A stretch of 64,000 nt of DNA from Bordetella pertussis 18323 (GTDB taxonomy: Bacteria; Pseudomonadota; Gammaproteobacteria; Burkholderiales; Burkholderiaceae_B), in assembly GCF_000306945.1 (NCBI RefSeq), contig NC_018518.1, forward strand, positions 806,001 through 870,000, written 5' to 3'. Positions 30,703-41,397 of the stretch are shown here, one piece after another. The notes below the pieces were generated by a model. The model was not told where the DNA came from. It made no database searches and saw only the letters and a list, made by a program, of their open reading frames with translations. A program made the translations under genes and the position numbers. Numbering within the stretch: position 1 is the first letter of the stretch; each line of letters begins with the position of its first letter.

Positions 30703-31977
30703 TCAAGCGTTCTGGCCGCGCAACGTCCGGGCCAGGATGTCCAGCGCTTCGCGCATGACCGCCTCCGGGATCGTCAGCGGGAAAAGAAAGCGGATGACGT
30801 TGCCGTCGCTGCCGCAGGTCAACAGCAGCAACCCTTGTTCGAGCGCGCGGGCCTGGACCTGGCGCGCGAATTCGGGGCTGGGCGCATCGCTGCCGGGCTG
30901 GCGGAACTCCACCGCCACCATGGCGCCCAGCGCCCGCACCTCGGCTATCTCGGGGGCGTCGTGGCGCTGCGCCTCCAGGTGGTCGCGTAACTGGTGGCCC
31001 AGGCGCGTGCCGCGCGCCAGCAGGTCCTCGGTCTCGATGATGCGGATCACCTCCAGCGCGGCGGCCACCGCCAGCGGATTGCCGGCATAGGTGCCGCCCA
31101 GGCCGCCCGGCGGCGGCGCGTCCATGACCTCGGCGCGGCCGCACACCGCCGACAGCGGCATGCCGCCGGCCAGGCTCTTGGCCATGGCGGTCAGGTCGGC
31201 CGCCACGCCGTAGTGTTCCATCGCGAACAGCTTGCCGGTGCGGCCGAAGCCGGTCTGGACTTCGTCGGCGATCAGCAGGATGCCGTGGTCGTCGCACAGG
31301 GCGCGCAGCGCCTGCATGAAGGCCGGCGGGCAGATATTGAAACCGCCCTCGCCCTGTACCGGCTCGATGATGATGGCCGCCACGCGGCGCGGGTCCACGT
31401 CGGTCTTGAACAGGGTGCCCAGGGCCGCCAGCGCGTCATCGGTGGATACCCCGTGCAGCGCGTTCGGATACGGCACATGGTAGATGTCGGCCGGAAACGG
31501 ACCGAAGCCCACTTTGTACGGCACGACCTTGCCGGTCAGGGCCATGCCCAGCAGCGTGCGGCCGTGGAACGCCGCGCCGAAGGCGACGACGGCGGGCCGG
31601 CCGGTGGCCGCGCGGGCGATCTTGACGGCGTTCTCGACCGCCTCGGCTCCCGTGGTGAAGAGGGCGGTCTTCTTGGCGAAATCGCCCGGCGCGAGCTGGT
31701 TGATCCGTTCGGCCAGCTGGATATAGCTGGCGTACGGGACGATCTGGTAGGCCGTGTGGGTGAAGCGGCTCATCTGCGCCTGCAGCGCCTGCATCAGCTG
31801 CGGATGGCGATGGCCGGTGTTGAGCACGGCGATGCCGCCGGCGAAGTCGATGTAGCGGCGGCCTTCGGTATCCCACAGTTCGGCGTTCTCGGCGCGGTCC
31901 GCGTAGAAGTTGCACATCACGCCCACGCCGCGCGGCGTGGCGGCCTCCTTGCGGCGGGTCAGTTCTGCGTTGTCCAT
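30703..31977 (-). CDS. gabT: 4-aminobutyrate aminotransferase
   Basis: A PLP enzyme transferring the amino group of 4-aminobutyrate to 2-oxoglutarate. The 424 residues show AATPRGVGVMCNFYADRAEN, FTTGAEAVENAVKIAR, IIEPVQGEGGFNICP, LIADEVQTGFGRTG and the PLP-lysine in TAMAKSLAGGMPL. It is the first cluster gene after IS481 copy 2, whose end lies 40 bp before the start codon. Any transcript from the upstream ABC transporter genes must now cross IS481, which is in the opposite orientation. Confidence 0.93.
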   Translation of the reverse strand: MDNAELTRRKEAATPRGVGVMCNFYADRAENAELWDTEGRRYIDFAGGIAVLNTGHRHPQLMQALQAQMSRFTHTAYQIVPYASYIQLAERINQLAPGDFAKKTALFTTGAEAVENAVKIARAATGRPAVVAFGAAFHGRTLLGMALTGKVVPYKVGFGPFPADIYHVPYPNALHGVSTDDALAALGTLFKTDVDPRRVAAIIIEPVQGEGGFNICPPAFMQALRALCDDHGILLIADEVQTGFGRTGKLFAMEHYGVAADLTAMAKSLAGGMPLSAVCGRAEVMDAPPPGGLGGTYAGNPLAVAAALEVIRIIETEDLLARGTRLGHQLRDHLEAQRHDAPEIAEVRALGAMVAVEFRQPGSDAPSPEFARQVQARALEQGLLLLTCGSDGNVIRFLFPLTIPEAVMREALDILARTLRGQNA

Positions 31978-32022
31978 GTCGGCTCTCCTGTGCGGCGCGA
32001 TCGAGGGCGTTGCGGCCCTAGG

Positions 32023-33065
32023 TGTGAAGATTCAATAGGTTGTATGCATGGTTCATCCGAACCGGATTTGAGAAACTGGAAATCGCCACCCCCCCAGTTC
32101 ACTCAAGGAGCCCGGCCGGATGAACACCCATAAGCATGCCCGATTGACCTTCCTACGTCGACTCGAAATGGTCCAGCAATTGATCGCCCATCAAGTTTGT
32201 GTGCCTGAAGCGGCCCGCGCCCATGGGGTCACCGCGCCGACTGTGCGCAAATGGCTGGGCCGCTTCCTGGCTCAGGGCCAGGCGGGCTTGGCCGATGCGT
32301 CCTCGCGCCCGACGGTCTCGCCCCGAGCGATTGCGCCGGCCAAGGCGCTGGCTATCGTGGAGCTGCGCCGCAAGCGGCTGACCCAAGCGCGCATCGCCCA
32401 GGCGCTGGGCGTGTCAGCCAGCACCGTCAGCCGCGTCCTGGCCCGCGCCGGTCTGTCGCACCTGGCCGACCTGGAGCCGGCCGAGCCGGTGGTGCGCTAC
32501 GAGCATCAGGCCCCCGGCGATCTGCTGCACATCGACATCAAGAAGCTGGGACGTATCCAGCGCCCTGGCCACCGGGTCACGGGCAACCGACGCGATACCG
32601 TTGAGGGGGCCGGCTGGGACTTCGTCTTCGTGGCCATCGATGACCACGCCCGCGTGGCCTTCACCGACATCCACCCCGACGAGCGCTTCCCCAGCGCCGT
32701 CCAGTTCCTCAAGGACGCAGTGGCCTACTACCAGCGCCTGGGCGTGACCATCCAGCGCTTGCTCACCGACAATGGCTCGGCCTTTCGCAGCCGCGCCTTC
32801 GCCGCGCTGTGCCATGAGCTGGGCATCAAGCACCGCTTTACCCGACCTTACCGCCCACAGACCAATGGCAAGGCCGAACGCTTCATCCAGTCGGCCTTGC
32901 GTGAGTGGGCTTACGCTCACACCTACCAGAACTCCCAACACCGAGCCGATGCCATGAAATCCTGGCTACACCACTACAACTGGCATCGACCCCACCAAGG
33001 CATCGGGCGCGCTGTACCCATCTCCAGACTCAACCTGGACGAATACAACCTATTGACAGTTCACA
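32023..33065 (+). mobile_element. IS481: IS481 copy 2
   Basis: This 1043-bp element is flanked by a perfect 6-bp target duplication CCTAGG (32017-32022 and 33066-33071), indicating simple insertion. It is inserted exactly at the TAG stop codon of the double-ATPase gene and 40 bp upstream of gabT. It is oriented opposite to both. Confidence 0.97.
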
Positions 33066-33066
33066 C

Positions 33067-33070
<4 letters not shown>
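32120..33070 (+). CDS. IS481 transposase
   Basis: 316 residues, identical in plan to the other copies (D139, D217, E253). It differs from the other three at one visible position, ARAHGVT instead of ARAYGVT near residue 35. The final Thr codon and TAG use the target duplication (CAC-ACC-TAG). Confidence 0.95.
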
Positions 33071-34704
<1,634 letters not shown>

Positions 34705-34708
34705 TCCC

Positions 34709-35548
34709 CTATTCGCCGCGCTTGCGCAGTTGAGGATTGAGGGCGTCGTTCAGACCTTCGCCGATCAGGTTGATGGCCAGCACGGTCAGCAGGATGGCCA
34801 CCCCGGGCCACACGCTCATCCACCAGGCCTCGCGGATCATGGTGCGCGCCGCGCCGATCATGAAGCCCCAGCTCATCAGGTTGCGGTCGCCCAGGCCCAG
34901 GAACGACAGCGACGATTCGGTCAGGATCGCGGTGGCGACCATGAACGAGGCCGACACGATGATGGGCGACATGGCGTTGGGCAGGATCTGGGTGCAGACG
35001 ATGCGCCCGGGCGTCTGCCCGATCACGATGGCGGCCTGCACGAACTCGCGCTGTTTGAGCGTCATGAACTCGGAGCGGACCAGGCGCGCGGCCGGCGGCC
35101 ACGACACCAGGGCGATGGCGCCCATGATCGAATACACCGACGGGCCCACCACGGCCACCAGCACGACCGCCATGGCCAGTTGCGGAATGGTCTGGAAGAA
35201 CTCGGTAAAGCGCATCAGGGCATCGTCGATGCGCCCGCCGCAATAGCCGGCGATGGCGCCGATGGCGATGCCGAACAGCAGCGCCACGCCCGCCGACAGC
35301 AGCCCCACCATGAGCGAGACGCGCGCGCCCCATACCAGGCCCGCGGTGATGTCGCGGCCGAGCATGTCGGTGCCGAATGGGTAGGCCGAGTCGGTGAAGG
35401 GCGGGATCAGCGGGCTGGCCACCATCATCCACGGCGATTCTTCATACAGCAGGGGCGCGCACAGGGCCACCAGCACCACCAGCGCCACGATCACCAGCCC
35501 GGCGACCGCGCCGTAGTTGCGCATATAGCGTTTCATGAATCCATTCAT
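34709..35548 (-). CDS. ABC transporter permease, DppC-like
   Basis: A 279-residue inner-membrane permease with the OppC-type N-terminal extension, GTDMLGRDITAGLVWGARVS, and the EAA-type loop REFVQAAIVIGQTPGRIV (about residues 165-185). Its ATG overlaps the DppB stop by 4 bases (ATGA), and the ATPase follows 4 bp after its stop. It pairs with DppB as the membrane channel. Confidence 0.92.
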   Translation of the reverse strand: MNGFMKRYMRNYGAVAGLVIVALVVLVALCAPLLYEESPWMMVASPLIPPFTDSAYPFGTDMLGRDITAGLVWGARVSLMVGLLSAGVALLFGIAIGAIAGYCGGRIDDALMRFTEFFQTIPQLAMAVVLVAVVGPSVYSIMGAIALVSWPPAARLVRSEFMTLKQREFVQAAIVIGQTPGRIVCTQILPNAMSPIIVSASFMVATAILTESSLSFLGLGDRNLMSWGFMIGAARTMIREAWWMSVWPGVAILLTVLAINLIGEGLNDALNPQLRKRGE

Positions 35549-36561
35549 GCGGCGGCTCCTTGCGTGCCGCCGGCGGCGATGCGCGGATCGATCAGGCGGT
35601 AGATCACGTCGGTGATCAGGTTGAAAACCACGACCATGATGGAGGTCACCAGGAAGATGCCCAGCAGCAGCTGGTAGTCGCGCTGCAGGAGCGCGTCGAA
35701 CATGAGCCGGCCGATTCCGGGCCAGGCGAACACGGTCTCGGTCAGGACCGCGCCGCCGGCCATCTGGCCGAGCTGGATGCCGGCGAAGGTGATGACCGGC
35801 AGCAGGGCGTTGCGCAGCACGTGGGCGCGGATGACGCGGTTGGCGCTGACGCCCTTGGCGCGCGCGGTCTTGACGAAGTCCATGCCGATCACTTCCAGCA
35901 TCGAGGCGCGCGTCAGGCGCACGTAGACCGCCATGAAGAAGCAGCCCAGCGTCACGGTGGGCAGGATCAGGTGCAAGGCGATGTCCTGCACGCGGGCCCA
36001 GCCGGTCAGGTTGCTGCCCACGGTCTCCATGCCGAAGGCCGGCAGCCAGCCCAGCATCACGGAAAACAGCAGGATGCCCATCAGCGACAGCCAGAACAGC
36101 GGCGTGGCGTACAGCAGCAGCGCGCCGGTCATGACGCTGCTGTCGATCCAGCGGCGCTTGTTGGCGTAGCGCGCGCGCGCGGCGACCACGCCCAGCAGCA
36201 CGCCCAGGATGACCGAGAACAGGAACGCCGCGGACATCAGCAGGAAGGTGGCAGGCAGGCGCTCGACGATCAGGTCCAGCACCGGCACGTGATTGCGGTA
36301 GGAAAACCCCAGGTCGAACTGCAGCACGCCTTTCAGGTAGATGCCCAGCTGCGTCAGCACGGGCTTGTCCAGGCCGAACTGGGTGCGCAGTTGCTCGACA
36401 TAGGCCGCGTCGCCGGCGCCGGCCTGGCCGGCCAGCACGGCGGCGGGGTCGCCCGGCGCCATGCGGATGAGGAAGAAGTTGATGATCACCACGCCCAGCA
36501 CGACCACCAGGGCCTTGCCCAGGCGCGAGGCGAAGAAAGACAGGAATTTCATGCGATGCAT
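35545..36561 (-). CDS. ABC transporter permease, DppB-like
   Basis: 338 residues and about six membrane helices. The N-terminal FASRLGKALVVVLGVVIINF is followed by LIRMAPGDPA, typical of DppB. The EAA loop is FVKTARAKGVSANRVI with HVLRNALLPVITF. Two starts are possible: ATG 36561 and ATG 36552 (MKFLSFF), the latter having GGGGGA in better position. A GC hairpin separates it from the binding protein. Confidence 0.92.
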   Translation of the reverse strand: MHRMKFLSFFASRLGKALVVVLGVVIINFFLIRMAPGDPAAVLAGQAGAGDAAYVEQLRTQFGLDKPVLTQLGIYLKGVLQFDLGFSYRNHVPVLDLIVERLPATFLLMSAAFLFSVILGVLLGVVAARARYANKRRWIDSSVMTGALLLYATPLFWLSLMGILLFSVMLGWLPAFGMETVGSNLTGWARVQDIALHLILPTVTLGCFFMAVYVRLTRASMLEVIGMDFVKTARAKGVSANRVIRAHVLRNALLPVITFAGIQLGQMAGGAVLTETVFAWPGIGRLMFDALLQRDYQLLLGIFLVTSIMVVVFNLITDVIYRLIDPRIAAGGTQGAAA

Positions 36562-36633
36562 CCCCCGGAGGGCGCGATGCGCGCCGCTCCTGCTAGTTCA
36601 CCGCCCGCGGCGGCGGGCGGCCGCGCGGGCCGG

Positions 36634-36660
36634 GCGGCGGGCCGTCCCTCGGCCCGCCGC
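36634..36660 (-). terminator. Intercistronic hairpin between binding protein and permease genes
   Basis: A perfect 11-bp stem GCGGCGGGCCG (36634-36644) pairs with 36650-36660 around a 5-base loop. No T run follows on the minus strand. It may act as an attenuator or RNA 3'-end stabiliser that raises binding protein over permease levels. Confidence 0.5.
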
Positions 36661-36668
36661 ATGCCGCG

Positions 36669-38243
36669 TCATTTCTCGATGTACACGTCGTCGAAGGTCT
36701 CGTTCATGCCGATGGCGGTCTTGACCATATTCTTGACCTTGCTGCGATACAGCGTCGGGAACTCCATGTCGACCAGGAAGCCGTTGGCCACCTCGGCGAC
36801 CAGGATGGCCTGGATCTTGTTGTAGAGTTCCTGCCGCTTGGCCGGATCGACCTCGGCCGCGGCCTGTTCCCACAGCTTGTCGGACTCGGGGTTGCTGTAG
36901 CCCTGCACGTTGGCGAAGGGCGAGCCCTTGACGATGTTGGACGTCACGTACAGACGCTGCACGCCCAGCGCCGGATCGCCGTACTGGTAGCTGTAGGTGG
37001 TGGTCAGGTCGAAGTCCCAGTTGCCGGTGCGGCTGGCCCAGCCGCCGGCGTCGGTCGATTCGACATTGACCTTGAAGCCCAGCTGTTCCAGCGCCTGCTT
37101 GGTGTATTCGCCCAGGCGGTCCCAGGTCGCGCCGTAGGGGAAGCTGAGCTGGCGGATGGTGTAGTCTCCCGGGTTGATCCCGGACTCCTTGATCAGCGCG
37201 CGCGCCTTCTTCATGTCGAACGGGATGGCCGGGATGTTCTTGTCGAAGAACATCTCGGTGGGCACGAACGGGCTGGTCGAGATCTTGCCCAGGCCGAAGA
37301 AGATGTTGTCGACCACCAGCTTGCGGTTGAACGCGTGCATCACTGCCTGCCGCACCTTGATGTTGTCGAAGGGCGGCTTGCGCATGTTGAAGATGAGGTA
37401 GGCCTGCGGCGAGAACATCTCCCAGCCCTGGGTGGTGTATTGCACGTCGGGCAGCCCGCGCAGGCGCTTGACGTCGACGTTGTCCACGTCGCCGCCGCGC
37501 AGGGCGTCGATGCTGCCGCGCTCGAACGCCACCGCGCGCGAGGCCGAGTCCGGGATCACGTTGAAGACCAGCTCGTCCAGGTAGGGCTTGCCTTCCTTCC
37601 AGTAGTCGGGATTGCGCTCCAGCTTGACGTATTCGCCGCGCTTCCATTCCTTGAACTTGAAGGGGCCGGTGCCGATGGGTTTCTGGTTGGCCGGGTTGGT
37701 GGCGTAGTCGGTGCCCGCGTAGATGTGCTTGGGCATCATGGGCGCGAAGCCCGGCTCGAACATCAGCATGAAGGCGGGAAAGGCCGACTTCAGGCGCACC
37801 ACGACCGTGTGGTCGTCGACCTTTTCGACCTTGTCGAGGAATTTGCCCAGGATCACGCGCGCCCGGGCGTGGGTCTTGGGCAGCAGGTCGGACAGCGAGA
37901 AGACGACGTCGTCGGCCGTGAACGGCTTGCCATCGTGCCACTTGACGCCTTCCTGCAGATGGAAGGTGTAGCTCAGGCCGTCGGGCGCGGCTTCCCAGGA
38001 CTTGGCCAGGCCGGGTTGCGGCTTGAGATAGAACGAATAGGTCAGCAGGCTTTCATAGATCTTGCCGGTGATGAACTGGGTCGGCCCTTGCTGGTTGAGC
38101 GCGGGGATCAGGATCGGCGGCTCGGGCTGCACGATCAGGTTGAGCGTGCCGTCCCGGGTCTGGGCATGCGCGTTCGTCAGCGGAAGGGCCGCCGCCAGGG
38201 TAAAGGCGGCTGCGGACAGTTTGAAGAGTTGTGTGAGTTTCAC
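36669..38243 (-). CDS. Dipeptide-type ABC transporter substrate-binding protein
   Basis: A 524-residue periplasmic SBP of family 5 (DppA/OppA). The GTG start at 38243 is chosen because GGAGG lies 6 bases upstream and it begins a clean signal peptide: KLTQLFKLSAAAFTLAAALP ending NAHAQ. Body motifs include LTYSFYLKPQPGLAKSWEAA, YTFHLQEGVKWHDGKPFTAD and IGTGPFKFKEW. In-frame sequence upstream of the GTG is not convincing. Ligand unknown. The context of GabT, PuuC-like and deacetylase-like enzymes suggests an amine, amino acid or acyl derivative. Confidence 0.92.
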   Translation of the reverse strand: MKLTQLFKLSAAAFTLAAALPLTNAHAQTRDGTLNLIVQPEPPILIPALNQQGPTQFITGKIYESLLTYSFYLKPQPGLAKSWEAAPDGLSYTFHLQEGVKWHDGKPFTADDVVFSLSDLLPKTHARARVILGKFLDKVEKVDDHTVVVRLKSAFPAFMLMFEPGFAPMMPKHIYAGTDYATNPANQKPIGTGPFKFKEWKRGEYVKLERNPDYWKEGKPYLDELVFNVIPDSASRAVAFERGSIDALRGGDVDNVDVKRLRGLPDVQYTTQGWEMFSPQAYLIFNMRKPPFDNIKVRQAVMHAFNRKLVVDNIFFGLGKISTSPFVPTEMFFDKNIPAIPFDMKKARALIKESGINPGDYTIRQLSFPYGATWDRLGEYTKQALEQLGFKVNVESTDAGGWASRTGNWDFDLTTTYSYQYGDPALGVQRLYVTSNIVKGSPFANVQGYSNPESDKLWEQAAAEVDPAKRQELYNKIQAILVAEVANGFLVDMEFPTLYRSKVKNMVKTAIGMNETFDDVYIEK

Positions 38244-38574
38244 TGCTGGCCTCCGGGCTAGTTCAAGAACGGCGGCGGGGATCGGCTCCTGTGCCAAAGT
38301 CAATCGCCTGCCGCCTGGTACGTTCGGGTTACCGCAAGGTGATGAAACAAACGTGCTGCTGCGCGGTGCGCGCACCGCTTGCCGCGCCGGGGCGCGGCGT
38401 ACTGCGCCGGCCTCAGCCGGGAGCCTTGACGACGACAGCGTCGAATCGGGGGGATGGGGGGAAGCGGCGGCCGGGGGCCGCGCGGCCGGTCACGGCGCGG
38501 GCCGTGGCGGGTGCCGTGATGGCGGGAACAACGCAGTCAGTGTCCGATTGCAAGATTTTCCCCTTTGCATTCTG

Positions 38575-38637
38575 TTGGACCAGCTTGAGTACGTGAAAGG
38601 CAGCGTATCGAATATTTGGTACTCTCAATAGGTCCAA
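38575..38637. promoter_or_regulatory. Candidate MocR operator (long interrupted inverted repeat) in the divergent intergenic region
   Basis: The 419-bp gap between the binding-protein gene (start 38243) and the MocR gene (start 38663) contains TTGGACC (38575-38581) and CTTGAGTAC (38584-38592), mirrored by GTACTCTCAA (38619-38628) and GGTCCAA (38631-38637). The arms are about 18-19 bases with small offsets and end 26 bp before the regulator start. An unrelated perfect 8-bp GC hairpin sits at 38381-38398. I see nothing else in the gap. Operator function is inferred from position. Confidence 0.55.
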
Positions 38638-38662
38638 ATCGTTTTTTGTTTGTGGTGCCACT

Positions 38663-40207
38663 TTGAGAGAGCTCATTCTGTCGGAGTGCCTGCTGCAGCG
38701 GCTGGAACGCCGCGGCGCCACGCCGCTGTCCAGGCAGATCTACGATTTGCTGCGCGACCTGATCCTGGCCGGCGACCTGCCCGCGGGCACCAAGCTGCCC
38801 GCGACCCGGGCGCTGGCGGTCGACACAGGGTTATCCCGCAATACCGTGCTGCACGCCTACGACCAGTTGCTGGCCGAGGGGTACCTCGTGTCGGCCTTCG
38901 GAAGTGGTACCTTCGTCTCCGATACCGTGCCGGCCACGCCGGAGCCGCCGGCGCCGCCCGAGGTCGAGGCCGCGGCGCAGCACTTCGCGCTGTCGCGCCG
39001 CGGCACCAAGCTGGTGCGCGAAGCCTCGGCGTCCGACCGGCAATGGGGCGCCTTCGTGGCCGGCGTGCCCGACGTTTCGCTGTTTCCGCGCGCGGTGTGG
39101 CAGCGCCTGCAGAGCCGGCGCTGGCGCCAGGCCCCGCCCGAACTGCTGACCTATGCGTACGGGGCCGGCTATATGCCCCTGCGCCGCGCGCTGGCCGAGC
39201 ATCTGCGCCTGTCGCGCTCGGTCAAGTGCGATGCCGACCAGATCGTCGTGACCAGCGGCATCCACCAGGCCGTCAGCGTGCTGGCGCGCCTGCTGGGCGA
39301 CAACGGCAACACCGCCTGGATGGAGAACCCCGGCTATTGGGGCGCGCGTTCGACGCTGATGGCCTGCGGCATCACGCCGGTGGCGGTCGCGGTGGACGAC
39401 GAGGGCATGGCGCCCAGCGCGCAGCAATTGCAGGATCCGCCGCGCTTCATCTTCGTGACGCCGTCGCACCAGTATCCGCTGGGCATGGTGATGAGCCTGG
39501 CGCGGCGCCGCATGCTGCTGGACTACGCGCACAAGCGCGGCGCCTGGATCGTCGAGGACGACTACGACAGCGAGTTCCGCTTCGACGGACGCCCCATCGC
39601 CTCGCTGCAGGGGCTGGACCAGCACGACCGGGTGCTGTACCTGGGCACCTTCTCCAAGACGCTGTTTCCCGGCATCCGCCTGGCCTACATGGTGCTGCCC
39701 AAGCCGCTGGCCGGCCACGTCGCGACCGGGCTGTCGGAGCTGTATCGCGAAGGGCGCCTGATGGACCAGGCCGTGCTGGCCGATTTCATCGAAGGCGGCC
39801 ATTACGCCACCCATATCCGCCGCGTCAAGCAACGCTATGCGGCGCGCCAGGCGCTGTTGCGCGAGGCGGTCACGCGGGCCTTCGGCGCCGACTGGCCGAT
39901 TTCCACCCACGAGGCGGGCCTGCACCTGGTGATGCGCCTGCCCGACGGCACCGACGACCTGGGCATTTCCATCGCCGCGCGCACGCTGGGGCTGCACGCG
40001 CGGCCGCTGTCGCGCTACTACGCCAGCGAGCAGGACGCCCGTCCGGGGCTGCTGCTCGGCTATGCCTGCGTGCCCGAGGAAGAGATCGAACCGGCCTTCG
40101 AGCGCCTGGTGCAGGTCATCACGCCGGCATTGGAGCACGTCGAGCGCCAGCAGCGCCGGCCGGTCTACAGCGACAAACTGAACGCCGAGGCCTGGAGCGG
40201 CGCCTGA
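38663..40207 (+). CDS. MocR/GabR family regulator (GntR domain fused to aminotransferase fold)
   Basis: 514 residues. The N-terminal GntR winged helix includes LSRQIYDLLRDLILAGDLPA and LPATRALAVDTGLSRNTVL (about residues 22-65). A linker leads to a class I aminotransferase-like domain with MENPGYWGARSTL, IVEDDYDSEFRF and the PLP-lysine in LGTFSKTLFPGIRLAY. Such proteins (GabR, PdxR, TauR) sense PLP plus an amine and control amine-use genes. The start is TTG at 38663, the only reasonable initiator. It is divergent from the transporter/amine cluster and is its likely regulator. Confidence 0.9.
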   Translation: MRELILSECLLQRLERRGATPLSRQIYDLLRDLILAGDLPAGTKLPATRALAVDTGLSRNTVLHAYDQLLAEGYLVSAFGSGTFVSDTVPATPEPPAPPEVEAAAQHFALSRRGTKLVREASASDRQWGAFVAGVPDVSLFPRAVWQRLQSRRWRQAPPELLTYAYGAGYMPLRRALAEHLRLSRSVKCDADQIVVTSGIHQAVSVLARLLGDNGNTAWMENPGYWGARSTLMACGITPVAVAVDDEGMAPSAQQLQDPPRFIFVTPSHQYPLGMVMSLARRRMLLDYAHKRGAWIVEDDYDSEFRFDGRPIASLQGLDQHDRVLYLGTFSKTLFPGIRLAYMVLPKPLAGHVATGLSELYREGRLMDQAVLADFIEGGHYATHIRRVKQRYAARQALLREAVTRAFGADWPISTHEAGLHLVMRLPDGTDDLGISIAARTLGLHARPLSRYYASEQDARPGLLLGYACVPEEEIEPAFERLVQVITPALEHVERQQRRPVYSDKLNAEAWSGA

Positions 40208-40311
40208 CGCCGGCTGGGCCCGCGCTTGGCCGCGCGCGCCGTTTGGATCGATAATGCGGGCCGGCTTCGCGCCGGCGCGGCGCGCGCACGATCGCATACA
40301 AGGAGACTGAG

Positions 40312-41379
40312 GTGGCAGCAAAACACAGGATCGCCGTCATCGCCGGCGACGGCATCGGCAAGGAAGTCATGCCCGAGGGGCTGCGCGTGCTGGAGGCGGC
40401 CGCCACGCGTTTCGGCATCGATTTCCAGTGGGACCATTTCGACTGGAGCTGCGATTACTACGCGCGCCACGGCAAGATGATGCCCGATGACTGGGCCGCG
40501 CAGATCGGCGGCCACGAGGCGATCTTCTTCGGCGCCATCGGCTGGCCCGACGCCGTGCCCGACCACGAGGCGCTGTGGGGGTCGCTGTTTCGCTTTCGCC
40601 GCGATTTCGACCAGTACATCAACCTGCGTCCGGTCAGGCTGATGCCGGGCGTGCCCACGCCGCTGGCCAACCGCAAGCCGGGCGACATCGATTTCTTCAT
40701 CGTGCGCGAGAATACCGAGGGCGAGTATTCCAACAGCGGCGGGCGGCTGTTCGCCGGCACCGAGCGCGAAGTCGTGATCCAGGAAAGCGTGTTCACGCGC
40801 GTGGGCGCCGACCGCGTGCTGAAGTTCGCGTTCGAACTGGCGCGCAAGCGCGGCAAGCACCTGACCGCGGCCACCAAGTCCAACGGCATTTCGATCTCCA
40901 TGCCGTGGTGGGACGAACGGGTGGCCGAGATGGCCGCATCCTATCCGGACGTGCGCTGGGACAAGTACCACATCGACATCCTGTGCGCGCACTTCGTGCA
41001 GCACCCGGATTGGTTCGATGTGGTGGTGGCGTCCAACCTGTTCGGCGACATTCTTTCCGACCTGGGGCCGGCCTGCACCGGCACCATCGGCATCGCGCCG
41101 TCGGCCAACCTCAACCCGGAACGCAAGTTTCCCTCGCTGTTCGAGCCGGTGCACGGGTCGGCGCCCGACATCTACGGCAAGGGCATCGCCAACCCGATCG
41201 GGCAGATCTGGAGCGGCGCGCTGATGCTGGATTTCCTCGGCTATCCGCAAGCCGCGGCGGCGGTGGTCGCGGCCATCGAGCAGGTGCTGGTCGACGGGCC
41301 GCGCACGCCGGACATGCAGGGCAAGGCCACCACGACCGAAGTGGGTTCGGCCATCGCCGCGCTGGTGGCCGCCGGCTGA
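40312..41379 (+). CDS. Tartrate/D-malate dehydrogenase (isopropylmalate dehydrogenase-like)
   Basis: A 355-residue NAD-dependent beta-decarboxylating dehydrogenase of the TtuC/DmlA type. Motifs: IAVIAGDGIGKEVMPEGLRV, INLRPVRLMPG with substrate arginines, VRENTEGEYSNSGGR, the metal site SNLFGDILSDLG and FEPVHGSAPDIYGKGIANP. It starts at GTG 40312 after AGGAGACTGAG. It could act on D-malate, tartrate or another 2-hydroxyacid. Whether it belongs to the MocR regulon is unclear: it is 104 bp downstream on the same strand. Confidence 0.88.
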   Translation: MAAKHRIAVIAGDGIGKEVMPEGLRVLEAAATRFGIDFQWDHFDWSCDYYARHGKMMPDDWAAQIGGHEAIFFGAIGWPDAVPDHEALWGSLFRFRRDFDQYINLRPVRLMPGVPTPLANRKPGDIDFFIVRENTEGEYSNSGGRLFAGTEREVVIQESVFTRVGADRVLKFAFELARKRGKHLTAATKSNGISISMPWWDERVAEMAASYPDVRWDKYHIDILCAHFVQHPDWFDVVVASNLFGDILSDLGPACTGTIGIAPSANLNPERKFPSLFEPVHGSAPDIYGKGIANPIGQIWSGALMLDFLGYPQAAAAVVAAIEQVLVDGPRTPDMQGKATTTEVGSAIAALVAAG

Positions 41380-41397
41380 GGCCGCGCGGCCTGGCGC

